64,000 nucleotides of DNA, from NCBI GenBank assembly GCA_013396995.1, contig VWZP01006707.1, positions 16,183 through 80,182 on the forward strand, in the 5' to 3' direction. Each line of letters opens with the position of its first letter. The stretch's first letter is position 1. A program made the position numbers and the translations under genes. Under the pieces are notes generated by a model that was not told the DNA's origin, made no database searches, and saw nothing but the letters and a program-made list of their open reading frames with translations. Of this stretch, positions 37,391-51,165 are shown in pieces. The DNA comes from Dicaeum eximium (Eukaryota; Chordata; Aves; Passeriformes; Dicaeidae).

Positions 37391-40300
37391 GTAGGGGGAG
37401 GGGAGAAGCTCATCCTCCCTTTTATATTCTTTGTCCCCATGTACAGGCTCCAATTTCAGGCCAAGGTTTGCAGCTGCTCCAGGGGCTAGATCAGTTTTAG
37501 CAACAGAGACCAGTTTTCCGCCACTGCCCTGCTGGCTTGGAATGCTCTTCTTCCGAGGCCCTTTCATGACAGGCTGCGTCTCCAGACATCTGCTCAGCAG
37601 GCAGAGAGCCGTCTCCATTGCTGGAGCTGATCCCAAGTTCATTCACTGCTGGAAACGGCTGGAACTGAACTCCCCAGGTGCCAGCAGGTGCCCGGACTTT
37701 GAACTGTGGGCAAACATGGTTTCCCTGACTCACTCAATTTCAAACTAAATGCCATCTTGGAGAAGCACCAGCAATGTGGGAGTTGTCTTTCATTCCCCTT
37801 GCAAACAAGCTCCTGCCCTGTGATGTGCCACGAGCTACATTAGCTGGTGATCACAAGGGCCCAGTTTTCAATGAGTAGCATCTACCATAGCAGAACTGTC
37901 ATGCTTGCAACAGTCTGAAAGCAGAACAGGAGGTCTTCTGACTACTGTGATCCTAAGGTTGTTTCTAAGCCTTTCACTAAGGCTGTAATGAAATAGTATT
38001 AAGCATCTCCTTTTGCTTCCTACTTGCTGTGAAATATTCGGGGCAAAGATCCTGAAATGAATCAAAACCTGGAGCCTCAAGTCTAAATAGACTGAGTCAG
38101 GAAGGGTGGATAAGGTCTTGGTACTCTTATGGTGGCTTCCAAACACTTTTCCTTACATCTGTCTTTTTAATTTGATTTGTTCTAAAATTGAGGGCCAGGA
38201 GGTGTACCTTTTAAGGAATACTGACAAACCAGTTTGTTGGGTTCAGCTCTGACTTCAGTATGCTGTACTGCTTGTTGCATGGAAAAACCTCTTTGGTGGC
38301 TCAGTGTGCTGTGTGTGCTGCCATCCCAACGCTGTGCAGTGCAAGAGAACACGAGAGTTCTCTGTGATATGTGGTGAGAAGAGAAAGCTCTTCTGAGACA
38401 GATACTGCATTTTGAGGTTTTGCTAGTAATTTTCTCAGTATTGGTTCTGGTGAGGTTCACATCTGTAAGTTTTTGATCCAAATAAACACAGGAAGCCTAA
38501 GAATAAAAGGCAGTGATCATGTTCCCCTGTTCCCTAATACAAAGTAAAACTAGATGCAAGGACCAAATCCAGCTTCTCTTAAAGCAAATGGGAAGATTTT
38601 TGCTGATGTCATTGGAAATTGGATCGGGCCCCCAGAGGAAGATCCATTTCCCAGCTAGATGGCAGTAGGGCCCAGCTAAGAGAAAAGTGTAGCAATGGAA
38701 GGGCTGAGTCAAGGCCTCAAAGTCAAAAAAATGTCAGGAATAAGAGACAAGTGTTGCAAACCTTTCCAGCAGTTGGCATCATTACATATACAGGAAATAG
38801 TGACATTTCAAACTAAATGACATGTTTCTCTAATGGTTGTGCAGATCCCCTGGCAGTTATTTTGGGGTTTTGTGAATCCCTGCTCTCATACAGTCCAACA
38901 TGGTGATCACCAGCTCTCAACATGGTGCCTCCACATCTCGTTAGAAATGAAGTTCTTCAATCTGGCATAGGCTACTAATCAGGCTATACCTGGAAAGATC
39001 ATCCCACTTTAGATGCAGCCACACAGTCACTTCCAGCCTCAGAACTTGAGCTTTCTTTGGAACAGACAATTAAACACAGAAACAACAGAGCAGCCATCTA
39101 AGACTGTGACACTTCACAATGATATATTGACAGTAAGAACAATTCTTTGTGTCTGTCCTTAATTCATTCCAGATTTGATTTAGGCAAGTGACACTATGCA
39201 GCTCCTTGCTGTTGGCCAAGTGCCCACATATCCCACGAGGAATGAAGAAGGTAGCAACCAGACAATCCTGCAGATGTCTTTAGGTCTCAGAGTTTTAGGT
39301 GGCATTTACATGACATGGTTGCAACTGCCTTAGATAATAGCCTTAATCCTGCCATCCCAGATATCTGCTGCAGGGACATGCTGTGCTCCTGACCCAGAGA
39401 AAGCTCACTTGGGACCCATATATCTAACATATCTGAACATATCTAACCATGAGCCCATAGTTGGGCTCACACTAGCCTTCAGAAATGCTGAAAAATATCG
39501 TCCATTTGCAGGGCTGGGTCCTAAGGTTAGAAGGGTCCAAGGGGAAGTTTTGCAAAGCCAGTGACCTGCACTCATTCCTGGGCAGTTTCCTCAGTAGCTC
39601 TGAACATTCTGATTGTTTCTAGTTGAGATGGGGAGTAGGAAAAGTTTGTCAAGAGACATAATGTGAATATTTCCTTCATATTTAGCTGTATACATACACC
39701 TTCTCAGTATTTCCCAGAGCTTCTGAACACTTTGTTGCAGTTTCTTTCTTAACTTCAGGTTTTATTCTCACATCAAAAAGCCCTTGTGAGCTTTGCACAT
39801 CTACTTTCCAAGCATTTAGGGAGTGGTTCTTCCCTAAAGGAGGCAGAAGGAGCAGCACTGCTCTCTCTTTCTTTCCGCTCTGTTGGACCAGCTCTGCGGC
39901 AAGGATTCCTCAGTGAGGAATGCAGTTCAGCAGAAAGGGGAAGTACCAAGCTGTTCCTGAATCACCAGTTCTGAAAACCTTGTTAGCAACCTCTGTGATG
40001 GCTGGGGGGAACAGGGTGGGAGAAAGACAGAGAAGCTTCTATGCGAGCACACCCCCTCCCCCAGGTCCTCCTTGCTGCAGCTGGTGTCTACATTAGGCAG
40101 TAGCACAGATGATTAAGAAGAGGAGAGATAATTATGTGTCAAGATGATGTAGCAGAACTCCCGAGTTGGACAGAGGGAGCCAGACGGATGCATGAGGTGG
40201 GCTCAGGGATGGATGCTGACAGCCAGGTGTGTCCTCACAGGGAGTTAAGAGGGAAGAGTGGCAATCCCAACCTACCAAGTACACTGGTTGCAAGTGCAAG

Positions 40301-41289
40301 GGTGGCCTGGGCAAGGCATGACATTGAGAGAGAGCTAGCTGGGAAGCAGCTCTGAGTGTCTACTAGTCACAACAAAGAACTGTCTGGCCACCAGTCTTTC
40401 TTCAAAACTCAGTATGTCTTCCTCAGGTGAATGCCAAGAACAGAGGGTCAGGATTTACCTTGTTAAGACCACATTACCCTTTTGTTTCAGTTTATAACCA
40501 GTGATTGCAAAACTTCTGACTTCTGTGATAGAGTTGGTCTGCTGTAATTTTCAAAATAATTTGACTAAAAAAGCTTACCACCATTTGTGAAGTGCAGTGT
40601 GCACCATTTCTTGTGGTCTGTGGGCATTGCCAATGGAGCTGTAACTTCCCTCTGACCTTACACCCACCATCTTCCAAAGGCAGAAGTGATCCTGCAGCAT
40701 GTAATGACTTTCTCAAGACCAGTAAGGGTCTTACACGATCAATTTGCATCAGAAAATGTTAATTCCTGGCTCTTTATGGTTTGAGTGTTGTAGTACTCTG
40801 TGATGGCAGGCCAACCATGCTCAGCAGGGTCATTGCCAGACTAAGAAGCAGCAATATAATGTCCAGAAGGACAAAGGGGAAAAATATGCAACTATTTCTG
40901 CTTTTTCATAATCTCTTAATTGACAGCTAAAAGAATGATAACTGGGGTGACCCAGAGGCACTAACAAAAACTTAGTATCACTCACATTGTAGTCTTGAGC
41001 ACTGTACAAGGAGAAAAAAAAAAGAAAAAATGCAGAGAAAGTGAAAGACAGATAAGTAGAGAGAAAGATATAGATAAATAATTATATAACAGGAAAAGAG
41101 TATATCAAGCCACTGCCAGCATACCACAGCATCTTCAACTGGGTGAAACTTGAGCGATTTTTACAAAACCATTCTTATGAGACATGGCCCTTTCTTTCTG
41201 TAATAGGCTGCAGACTTCCTGTCTAAACCTAAATTCTCATTTGGGATTCAACTTCCAGTGAGGTTGGTGCTATAACATTCTCAGCATTA

Positions 41290-41580
41290 TTAATCTTGGT
41301 CCCTGACAATATCTGTAGTATTTGACAGCATTACTGGCAATAATATCTGCAGTGCTGACAATGGCAGAGATAATATCCCCCAGTATTATCGGCATTAGCA
41401 GGGATCATATCTGCAGCCTCTTATTGGTGGGAGCAGACCTAATGTGTCCAGTATTATTAGTATCAGTAGTAATAAAACCCAAAGGCTTGTTAGTGTGATC
41501 AGTGCTAATATCAGCACTAGGTTTGTGGGAGAGGAGGGGACAGAGTGATTGCTACGGTAAATGGCAATAATACTCAGGCT
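41290..41580 (+). repeat. Degenerate minisatellite, about 33-bp unit
   Basis: The core AATATCTGCAG or close variants occurs at 41308, 41342, 41372, 41406, 41441 and 41507, with a weaker copy near 41474 and perhaps one near 41568. Spacings are 34, 30, 34, 35 and 66 (2 x 33). The core is followed by T-rich and GCA-containing sequence such as GTATTATCGGCATTAGCA. The G/T-rich DNA that continues to about 43.3 kb may be further decayed copies, which I could not phase. Confidence 0.75.
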
Positions 41581-44079
41581 GTTTGCAGTAAAGGAATCCC
41601 CAGCAGAGATGGGGGAGCAAACCTGAGAAGGCAGAAGTCTCTCCTTCCCTTTCTTCACTTGTCACTTTGATGATTAGAGTGAATTACATTGATGCCTAGT
41701 AATGCAGGGCTGTGTCAGTGCAGGGGGACAGTGAAGAGTCAGTGAAGATTTCTACAGATCTGGTGGTGTTTTCCAAGAAGTGTTAGCTGTATCAGTGCAG
41801 ATGGTTCACCACGCTGTTCAAATGGGATTGAGCTATGCTGAACAGGGTGCTGCCCACTATCTGTAGGAGCATCTGCACTGTTAATCCTGTAGCTGTAGGA
41901 TAGGTAGCACCACTGCCCTTCTCTTTGGTGCTGCTCATACAATTTTCTGACTGTTATTGCCACAACACCCTCTACTGAAAATCAGTGCTTTTGCTACAGG
42001 TGATTTTCTCTTTTCTCACTCCAAATGGAAGGACTCTGAGTCCTGCTCTGAGCAGAGCAGGGTCTTGACAGTGTTTAGCTTGAGACTTTTCCTACCTTGC
42101 CATGATCTCATTTTTATATTGGGAAATTAAAAATGCCTCCTTCCAGTGGAGTGTGAGGCAGGGATATCTGTGACAGCCACAGTACTGAAAGCTGTTTTGT
42201 AAAATAGTGCCCCCCCATGACACAGACTGTTTTAAAGACTTGAGTTCAAAATGTTCTTCAAGTGGAAAGTAGCACGGAGTGGAGAGGTGTGTAATGTGTG
42301 TAAGTTTTTGGGCAGATATACAGTAGCTGAGTATGCACTGCACTGCAAGTATGATCCCATTTGTGTTGTTCAGAGTGGCAGGGATAATGCAGTTTGAAAG
42401 ATGTAGCTATGACATTTCAGATGACTGTGTCATTGTCAGTGGCACAGAGTATGTGTTTGCAGGCAGTTTGGTTGTGGTTATCCTGTTGTTGTAACTATCA
42501 CTATAGGTTGTGGGTTTGTGACACTAATGATGAGATTAACTGTATCAGTACTTGCTCTGCTGCCCCATTACACTCAGGGCCATTACACTCTTCACAGAAG
42601 CAGCTGTGAATCGTTTCTTGTGGTATGTTTCCATCACGGCATGCAGTAAGGTTGTTCTAACATGGTAATTGTCGGCTCACTGGTGCTGTTTCTACCGTGC
42701 TGTCATTGCAATTCATAGAGTTGTTACTGCAGCTGATGTAACGTGTTGGTTGAAAAGAGACTGGCCATGACAGTGAAGTCAATACAGCTATGTCGCTGCA
42801 GCACCATGTTCAGAATGGTGTGTTTCCATGAAATATGATATTAGTGTTCCACAGCATACTGGGGTTGTTTCAGAACATAATGTGGTCATGCTGTCACCTG
42901 CAGTATGGTGATGCTTTGCTTATGCTGGAGTTGTACCAGAGCAGAGGTCTAGCCCAGAACTGTCCCGGACATGCGTTCATTCATTTTTCTATGCTGCCTG
43001 CATATGTTTGCAAAGAATTTGAATGAGTCATTCCACTTGACTGTGTCATGGCCTGATGTATGTTCATCTCTGGGCATATTAGGTATATTTCTGTTCTTCT
43101 CAAACCCTAATAATTGTTGAAAACAACAGGGTGTGTTTGGACCCCTGCAGGTGACAGAACAGCACTACTGTCTGTGGTGAGCCTGCATTGTTTCGCAATG
43201 TGATTTTTTGTCACCACAGCTGACTTGTTTTTGTTATTCTATATGACTGCTTTATTGCAGGTCAGCAATAGTCTTAATGACACTGGAGACACATGCAGTT
43301 ATATTGCCTCAGGTGCTAACCCCATGTTCCAACCATCACACAGAGCTGTGGGGCATACACACAGCAGTTTATGGATGGGCAGATGGGCTGAGCAGATTCT
43401 GGAGTCTTTCACACTCTCACAATGTCTTTCTCCTACTTTCCCTGGGACTATGTTATTTTATCCAGCACGGCTGAGTTTCCAGGGGCTGGCAGCTTGCAGC
43501 AATGGTGTATCTCTGCAAACAGGAGGGGTCACAGGGGACCAGGCTCACTGTGCTTATACGCACAAGTCTAGGCAACACTCCCTGACATTCTAGATGAAAA
43601 TATGAATTGAAGAGGGAGTTTGTTCTAGGTAATCACCCACTTCTCCCTCCTGAAGGTCTTTGGCTAGTGAGACCCCTGGAAGGACATAAGAAAAGCACCT
43701 GCTACTCATCCTGCACCTCTATAAATAAACTGCAGGAGGATGTCAGAAAAGGGAGAATATGTATAGGAAAAGAGAGGAGGGGGAAACTGGATGAAGCAGA
43801 AGACAATGAATAAGCAGCACAGCACTGACAGAAATGTGGGCTGCTGCACCAGGAATCTGGAGGTCAGTCTGTAAGCAGGAGAAACAGGATATGTGTGTTT
43901 GTGTGAGCGTGCCTGCACACACGCTGGGAGTTTGGGGAGTACGCATTGCTCAGGAGAAGTCAGGTAAGGGAGAGTTAACAGCTTACATCACAGAAAGCAG
44001 TTTGGACAGAATGCCCTGCTTCTAAAGCTTATAGTGCTGCTTAGTTTGGCTGAAGACAAGCTGGTCTGGCTTCAGTTGT

Positions 44080-44960
44080 ATTTGTGTGCATCTCTGATTG
44101 TGTATTTGTGTCTCTGGGAATGCACGCTTGTTTGGTTTTTTGTATTTCTGTCTTAGGATCACTGGTTTCTACTTATCTGTGCTTATGTACTGGGGTGAGT
44201 GGCAGGTTGGACCCGTATTTTTGTGCATGCCTATGGAGACCTGGAAAATGTGTATGTTAAGCTGTGTATAACATTGCCTAGCAGGAGGATGGATACTGTG
44301 GATCATATGGATGTCTGGGCATGTATGGCTCAGTATTAGTGCTGTGTATTTTTATAAATGCGAGGTATTTGTATTCACATTTTCAGCATATATGTGAATG
44401 TTGTATATTTGTATGTATATTCTGAGTGTATGTGTTGTTACATACTTGGAGTATCACTGTATCTTTGTGGTTGCTGGATATGAATATGTAGCCTGCTAGT
44501 GCTGTGCACTTCTGTATATAGTTTGTACAGATGTGTATTTGCATTGAGGTTATATATTTGTGTGTATGTTATATATATATATATATTTATATATACACAT
44601 ATTGGTTGTTCTTGCCTGTATAAAGGCTGTTTATTTATGTAAATATTTTGTATTTGTCTACATGATTTGATTCTGTACATGTTAATATAAGGAAATTACT
44701 TTGAGTTACAGGTTTTCATTTAGTTAGTGTACATATACTTTTGTAAGTTATTTGTTTTTTCAGAAATTACATTTAATTGACATGCACCTGCATCAGTACC
44801 TCTGTGTGTCCCAGTTTGCATTACTTGTGTCTTTAATATTAATTTGCTGTGTTTTTTGGGTGCTACTTATGCATAGAACTTCACATTTATTTGTGTGAAT
44901 ACCATGGGTGTGTGCTTTTCTGACTGTTTACTATGGGTATCTAGTTTGTGGTTAGATCTT
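44080..44960 (+). repeat. TG/TAT-rich low-complexity stretch
   Basis: T- and G-rich on the + strand with recurrent TGTGTATTTGTGT, TTGTATGTATATTC and TATTTGTATT words around a TA microsatellite. It gives only meaningless reading frames. Confidence 0.6.
44566..44600 (+). repeat. TA microsatellite
   Basis: TTATATATATATATATATTT followed by ATATATAC, within the TG-rich stretch. Confidence 0.9.
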
Positions 44961-45354
44961 TTTCCACTTTTTGACTGATTCTTGAGAGTGGTTGTTGCAG
45001 CTAATGTGTCAACAGGAGTCAGGCAGCTACAACTCCTCCCAGTGTCTCTGCCTCCCCCGCGAGTCTACCTGTGCAAAGGCTGCTCCCCAGTTTTGCTATA
45101 TCTGCTTCTCTGGATCTTCCTGTTCACTTTAGATGAGTTTTACATTGGGTCTGCCTGCAGTCATGGAGGTGACTGTTATATGATTTCATGGATGTAAAGA
45201 GTATGAGAGTCAGAGGGAGCATGGTGTCTGAATCCATGAGGATCCCAGGTTAATGCGCAGCAGATGAGAGAATCAACTGCAAAAGCAATCAGAAATAGCT
45301 GGCAATGTGCAGGCAAATGGTATTTTAGAGGGTTGTTGGTATAAGAGTGGATGA

Positions 45355-45500
45355 GGATGCCATGACCAGTGAGAGATGACACTGGTTTGGGGTCAAGTGA
45401 CATGGCAATGAGACATAAGGGCAATGTTACCGTGGAATCAAGGTGACATGGCACTGAGACAAAACATGGGTCACAGTGACATGCCAATGACTCTGGCTGA
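45355..45500 (+). repeat. Short degenerate tandem repeat
   Basis: CAAGTGACATGGCAATGAGA (45394), CAAGGTGACATGGCACTGAG (45439) and CACAGTGACATGCCAATGAC (45472) are three related copies at spacings of 45 and 33. Earlier CCATGACCAGTGAGAGATGA may be a fourth. Confidence 0.65.
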
Positions 45501-46109
45501 TCTGTCAGAACAGGGAGAGCTGGAATCTGTCCATCAGCTGAATAAGGCAAGGGAAAACAGGAGGAGGAGGGTGAAGAAGATCAGAGGCAAATCAACAGAC
45601 CTGTACCTGGGCTGTAGGACCCAGATCCCCAGCAGGGTGGGACATGCAGTGTCTCCACGAGATCACTTGTGTCCTGGTGTGAAGGGCCAGGGCAGTCTGT
45701 TAGCAGTGGCTGTTTGGTCACAGTGATGGAGAGCAGGGATAACACAGTGATGACATCAGGTGGTGGCCATATCTTGTGAAGGTAGCCACGGACCATGGGG
45801 ACTGTGTGGGCAGGGGCATTATTCCCAGTTGCTGGAAAAACAAAGAACCTAACAGGCAGTAAAACAAAAACAAAGGAGACTTGGAAGCACCTGACAGCCC
45901 TAATTCATCACAGCCCAAGATTTTTTTCCCCCCTCATGTTCCCATTATATTTGTTTGTAAAAGTGGAAATCAATTTTGAAGGTAATTTTCTGGAAAGAAT
46001 GGAAGGGAGGTGGGAGGGCCGAATAAGGCAGAGATGGCAAGAGGAAAAAAAAAATTTAGGCCAGGCACAGCCCAGGGGCAGCTCTTGGCAAGGTGAAAGA
46101 AAATTGCAT

Positions 46110-46260
46110 ATTCAATCTCCATCCATGAATCTCCCTTGCTGCTGCCCGCCTCCTGCTCGAAAACAATGAAGGCTTTCTCCCCTACGCTGCACAACGCCTG
46201 AGTATCAGCACTCACTTTAACTTCAGGGTCATTAATTCACCTGATTATTGCAGGAGAGGA
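46110..46260. promoter_or_regulatory. Candidate conserved non-coding element, intron 5
   Basis: Unique sequence with CTCGAAAACAATGAAGG, CCCTACGCTGCACAACGCC and GTCATTAATTCACC (46228-46241), followed by TGATTATTGCAGG. The 14-mer is identical to one at 23706-23719. A related CATTAATTCAC lies at 46662-46672. Confidence 0.45.
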
Positions 46261-48059
46261 GAGGGTTGCAGAGGCATCCATTCTAAAGAGCCCTCCCTTA
46301 GCTCATCCTTTGATTAGTTCAGGGTGGGGGGAGTTGAGATAATGTGTTGTCTTGGACACAGTTTAAAATGGGAGGGGTTGAAGAGGGGGTGGAAGGAGGT
46401 AGAGGTAGAAAGGGGAAGATGTGGCCCAGCTTGTTGTGGAAGGGAGGGTTGGAAAGCAGTCATTCTTGCATCCCTCTGCTGTGGTGTTACTGCAAATTAA
46501 AAGTAGCATGTTCCACTTCGTAGCTATCTTTCAGAGAGGGGAGGGGCACGGGTATATGTCGGCATGGGGATGGGGGGGATCTTATCATTGCTTCCTCAGC
46601 AGCCCAGCGTAGTGTCACCCTGTGAGGTGACATTTGAATTTACAATTCCTCAGAGAAAAGCCATTAATTCACAAATTAACATTTCTCCCTCTCTCTCTCT
46701 CTATCTCACATGGATGTGCAAGCAATTGAAAAGACAAAGGAAATAGCCTTAAGGAAGAGACTTTACTGCTACTCTGTCTGTGCAGAGATTGCTACTACTG
46801 CTTCTAGATAGATAAACCAATTACCTGAGCTGCTCTGTTCATGGCAGCCTGCTATTACCTCCTTTTGTAGAGCTGATTCCATTGCTGGATTACACTGTGT
46901 GTATCCCATTAATGTAAACCAGCATGATACTGGGCACTGTTTCTGACCCTTCTTGCCATAGCCCCTTGCTCTGCAGTGGAAGAGGGAACTGGGACAGGAG
47001 TTGAAGGGAGGTGACAGTAGGCACACGGTGCTTCCTAGTGCAGGCTACACACAGAGCTCATTAGAATACCTGTGCTAAGCTTAGAGGAGATGGGGCTTCC
47101 CTTCTGTGGAGCAGATTGCATGACATTAACCCTGATCTCTTCCATGTCTTGGTGAGCACTGAAGGTGCTGTGCAAGAGGCCTTGGGTATGGGCAGTCCCT
47201 TGCATTCTCGGCCCTACACGGAGTTTTCAACAGGTGTAGAAATGTGTGTGGCAAGCAGACACAGAGGTGTGAGTACAAAAGCTGCATATCCATGGCTATA
47301 GCACAGGAGTGACTGCACCAGGAGCTGACTGACTCACAGAGGTACACAACAGAGCTCAGAATAAGAAGAGTAAGCACTTCAGCTTACAGATTGAGAGGGC
47401 CAGATTTATCTGTAGTGCAACTTCACTGAAAGCAAGAAAAGGATGACTGTGGAGATGTTCTTGTCTAAGACAAACATTAGACACTACTTCCACACAGCCC
47501 TGTTGTCTTCTAAATCCCTCTTGTTGCTCTTTCCTGCCTCAGTCTTTTTCACATACTTCTGCTATCACTGCTGCTGTGGCTGCTTGGACAGCACATGTAC
47601 AGTACACACACACACGGGCGCTCAGCCACACACTGGTGCCACCCCAGGCACACATCTGTGACACTGACAGCCTGGCTATGCAAACTCATGCCTCTGCAGA
47701 CACAGCTTCTCCCCACTGCTCTGGTGAGGTCTCTTCAGTGGCTCCAAGACTACCTGCTGCAGGGCACACCAGCAGTCAGCTTTCTGAGCACCTTCTGGCA
47801 CTCTCTGCAGACAGCCTTGTAGGAACATGCTGGCTACCCTGCCTTTTAGCCTGGTCACACAGCTATGTGTGTCTGGGGAGAAAATGTCCAAGCAGTGTGG
47901 TTTAAATAAAGACTTTCACATAAAATGTGCAGTTATCCAGGTAAAAGAAAAATGGATCAGAATGCCTCTTTCTAGAAACCTGGACGCCACATGCTCAGTG
48001 GTTGGAGCCTGTGCCTTTCTTCAGCATTGCCTTGGGTCCTTAAATCTTCCTAAAAACTT

Positions 48060-48500
48060 ATCCTTTTAACAAGAGCATCTGCCTCTCTGACATTCCCTGT
48101 GCCCCACACCGTGCACAGCACATGGCTGGGGAGCATCATCCTGCAGCTGGTGCTGGAAGACGGATCACGATCAGCGGAGGAATCGGCAGGCAGTGCCAGT
48201 AATTCAAACCATCCTGACCGTTCAGTGAACCTGAACCTGCTGACCTTGACAGCACTAGACAGAAGCGGCCTCAGGAATCCCAACCTTTAGAGAGGCATTG
48301 GCTGGAGGATGGCTCCTGCTCTCTCCCTTTCTTTCTTTCCTTCTTTCTTTCTCTTCCTGATCACATCCAGCAGCCAAGGGAGCCCAACAGTCAATCCCCA
48401 GTGCACCAATTAGCTCCTAATTTGGCTATCTCTGCACTCCCAAGTCTACATCAATGTAATGTTAAGCATCGCTTGCTGTTCATAGATGTAAATCATTCCT
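48060..48500. promoter_or_regulatory. Candidate conserved non-coding element, intron 5
   Basis: Two unique blocks split by a TTTC-type pyrimidine run (48324-48353). The left block retains CpG (GACGGATCACGATCAGCGG) and contains GCCAGTAATTCAAACC and the nuclear-receptor-like GCTGACCTTGACAGC. The right block has CACCAATTAGCTCCTAATTT and CATCAATGTAATG. Regulatory role inferred. Confidence 0.4.
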
Positions 48501-50929
48501 ACAGAGGAGTGTCTTCTTGTGCTAAAAGAAAACACTAAGCACCTTGTTCTCAGGCAGGGCCACAGAAACCCCTCCTCCCAAAATGGGAGCTGCTGCTGCT
48601 GCTGTTTGGAAGGAAAGCAGAAGCTCTTTACTTCCCTAAGTGATAGTATCAGATCCTCTAGCCTTGTTTCACTGGATCCCGGGGAAACAACAAGATCTCA
48701 CCAAGTGATTAGCCTGTGAGAATCTTGACTGGATAGATGAGGGGCAAGGAGGCAATTTGATTGGAGGGGAGAAAGAAAGGAAAACCAGTGCGTTTAATTT
48801 TGTCCCCAGACTTTGCATTTAAAAAAATACAGTTTGTGAACATTTTATGATGCTTGCAAGACTTTCAGGACTCCACCTATCTCTGTAGCTGCCAAGCAAG
48901 ACCTTAAAAGACAGCATTTTGTGCTGGCCTGCAGAGGCTATGCTAAGCTCTAGGATATTGCATATGAAGGACAACTCTGTTAGTAGTAGATGGCTGGAAA
49001 GAAGCAGTTACAGATACATATTTGTATCCATCTATTGGCACACACCGGACATGTTCTGTCTTCTGTCACCATCCATAGCAGTTTGAAGGTGATTTTTTCC
49101 AAGAATCAATCAGATAAAATAAAGGATGCTTTAAATAGGTGTCAAATGCAATTCATGCCCATCTTAAGGTCCTTTAAAATGTCACAGCTTTGTTAAGAAT
49201 ATTTTGTGGATTTTGTTAAAAATAATGCCTAGATCCACATTTTCCTTTCACTTCTCCTTCATTCATCCAAGCATTCTACTCCTTACATCTCAACAAGTTC
49301 AAGGTACAAAGGCCTCTTCCCACAGAGGTCAACAGCTACAGGAAAATACACGAGTACAGTGCCAGAACAGGAGCTAGGTCATGGGTATCAAGGCTTCCTT
49401 TTGGATGTGCATCAGGTCAGGATTTCTTTCTCTCTTTGGCCCTGCCTTTTTTTGGTCAGAGGAGCTATTCTGTATTTAAGCTAGGGGATCTGCATTGGAA
49501 CAGATCTGTAGACATCTGATTAAACCTTAAAGTGGTGGTTATTGTGTATGAAATGTCCATCAAACCTTGAGTGCCTTCTACTCTCCTAAATGCTCTAGAA
49601 AAGGCTGTTATAGAGGACAAGTATACTTCCATACCTGGTTTCCCAAAGGACCTGGTGTACTTTTGCTTTGGCATCTAGTCTGAGAAGATGTAGGCCTTGA
49701 ACAGAAGGGTTGACTTTCCAAGAAGATCAGAACTGTTCTAGAGTTTGGGACAATTTTATTAAATCCCAGCAAAGGAAAAACAATACTCCACTAGCTAATC
49801 CTCAAAGATACTTATGTCTTTTCTCTGCAGAGACCTCACTTGTTTGTGAAACTGATTGCTGCCCATGGCTGGGCCCTGTCTTGTTTGGAGAATATCTCTT
49901 ACAATTTGGAACATATCTGCAATATACATTTTATAGAGGTCACATCAGTCTAGGTTCCTTCAAGAACCTATAATGGGCTTCCTGTGACCTCATGCAGAAT
50001 GACAAATTATTCTACTAATGGTTTACAGTTATTATAGGAATGAGGATTTTAAAAAAATATTTTGCATGGTGGCATTTCAAGCAGATTGCTGCCTATTGCA
50101 AGCCTGTAGCTCTTTTATTGCATGGCATTTCACAATTATCCATCCTGTATCATATGTTGTTTATTAACCTTCCTAGTCTTAAGATCTCATTTTCTGCTGC
50201 AATGTGGCTGACTCTCAGGTGGACCATGGCAGATGTTGAACAATACAGAGCATCAACTGTGAAATTTTGCTGTGCCATGTCCAAATGAAACCACAGGAGA
50301 ATTAAGATATGCTGTGGGTAATCACTCAGGCTGGATTTTGTTCAGGACAGCCAGGTTAATGTCTGCACTCTTGCAAAAAATGCCATGGGAATTTTAATGA
50401 CTCTGAGTGATTGGAGCCTTTGTTTTATGGCATGTCAAAAATGGCAGCTCTAAAAAAACTCTGCTTGAATACTGGTTTAGTGCTGACTCAGAAGAGCTTC
50501 CAGTAACATGATTCACAAATATCTGGCTCAGGGGCAGGTATAGACTCCTTTGACTGGTGAGGTTAAGGTAAAAGTGTGCATGAGGGGAAAAGAGGTGGAA
50601 TGAAACGAAGGGAAAGTCTAGAGCAAGGGAAACAGAAGGAAAGGAGGTATTAAGAGGCATATTAGTGGGGACCAAGCCAATGGAACCAAGCACCTAAAGA
50701 GGAATTCATGTTTTCTAGACTGTGCATTAAGGTGTCCGTGGTCTGCCCTAGATCTGCTGAGTCTATATGCTGATGTCCTCTCAGTGCTCTCCACTGGAAC
50801 CTCAGGGATTACCACAAACTGGGAGGTGGAACTGGGTGGTGACAGTCCAGCTCTGGGCTTACTGCCTTGTGTCTAGCAGTCCTGATAGCAGTGTTGATTT
50901 GCATGTCAGGCAAAGCACTGCTTGAGGAA

Positions 50930-51165
50930 AAAAAAAAAACCCTCCAAGTGTGGCGGTGTCAGTGCTCGCTGTTGTTCGACAGTGTAAAATTAAATTAATA
51001 AAGCCCCCAACACAGGAAAACATAACAGGAAATTAATGGCCTTTACTGTCGCTCTGATGCAGTCATTTGCAACCCTGCTTTCCGCACCAAAGACTTCATA
51101 AATGCAAGCAGTTTCTCTAAACAAGCATAGTTAGGGCTGCATGCAGTGTAATTTTTTGTGTTGCT
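50930..51165. promoter_or_regulatory. Candidate conserved non-coding element, intron 5
   Basis: After an A-run, unique sequence with GTTGTTCGACAGTGTAAAAT, TAAATTAATAAAGCCCCC, GGAAATTAATGGCC and GTCATTTGCAACCC, with CpG retained at several points. Dense homeodomain cores. Confidence 0.4.
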
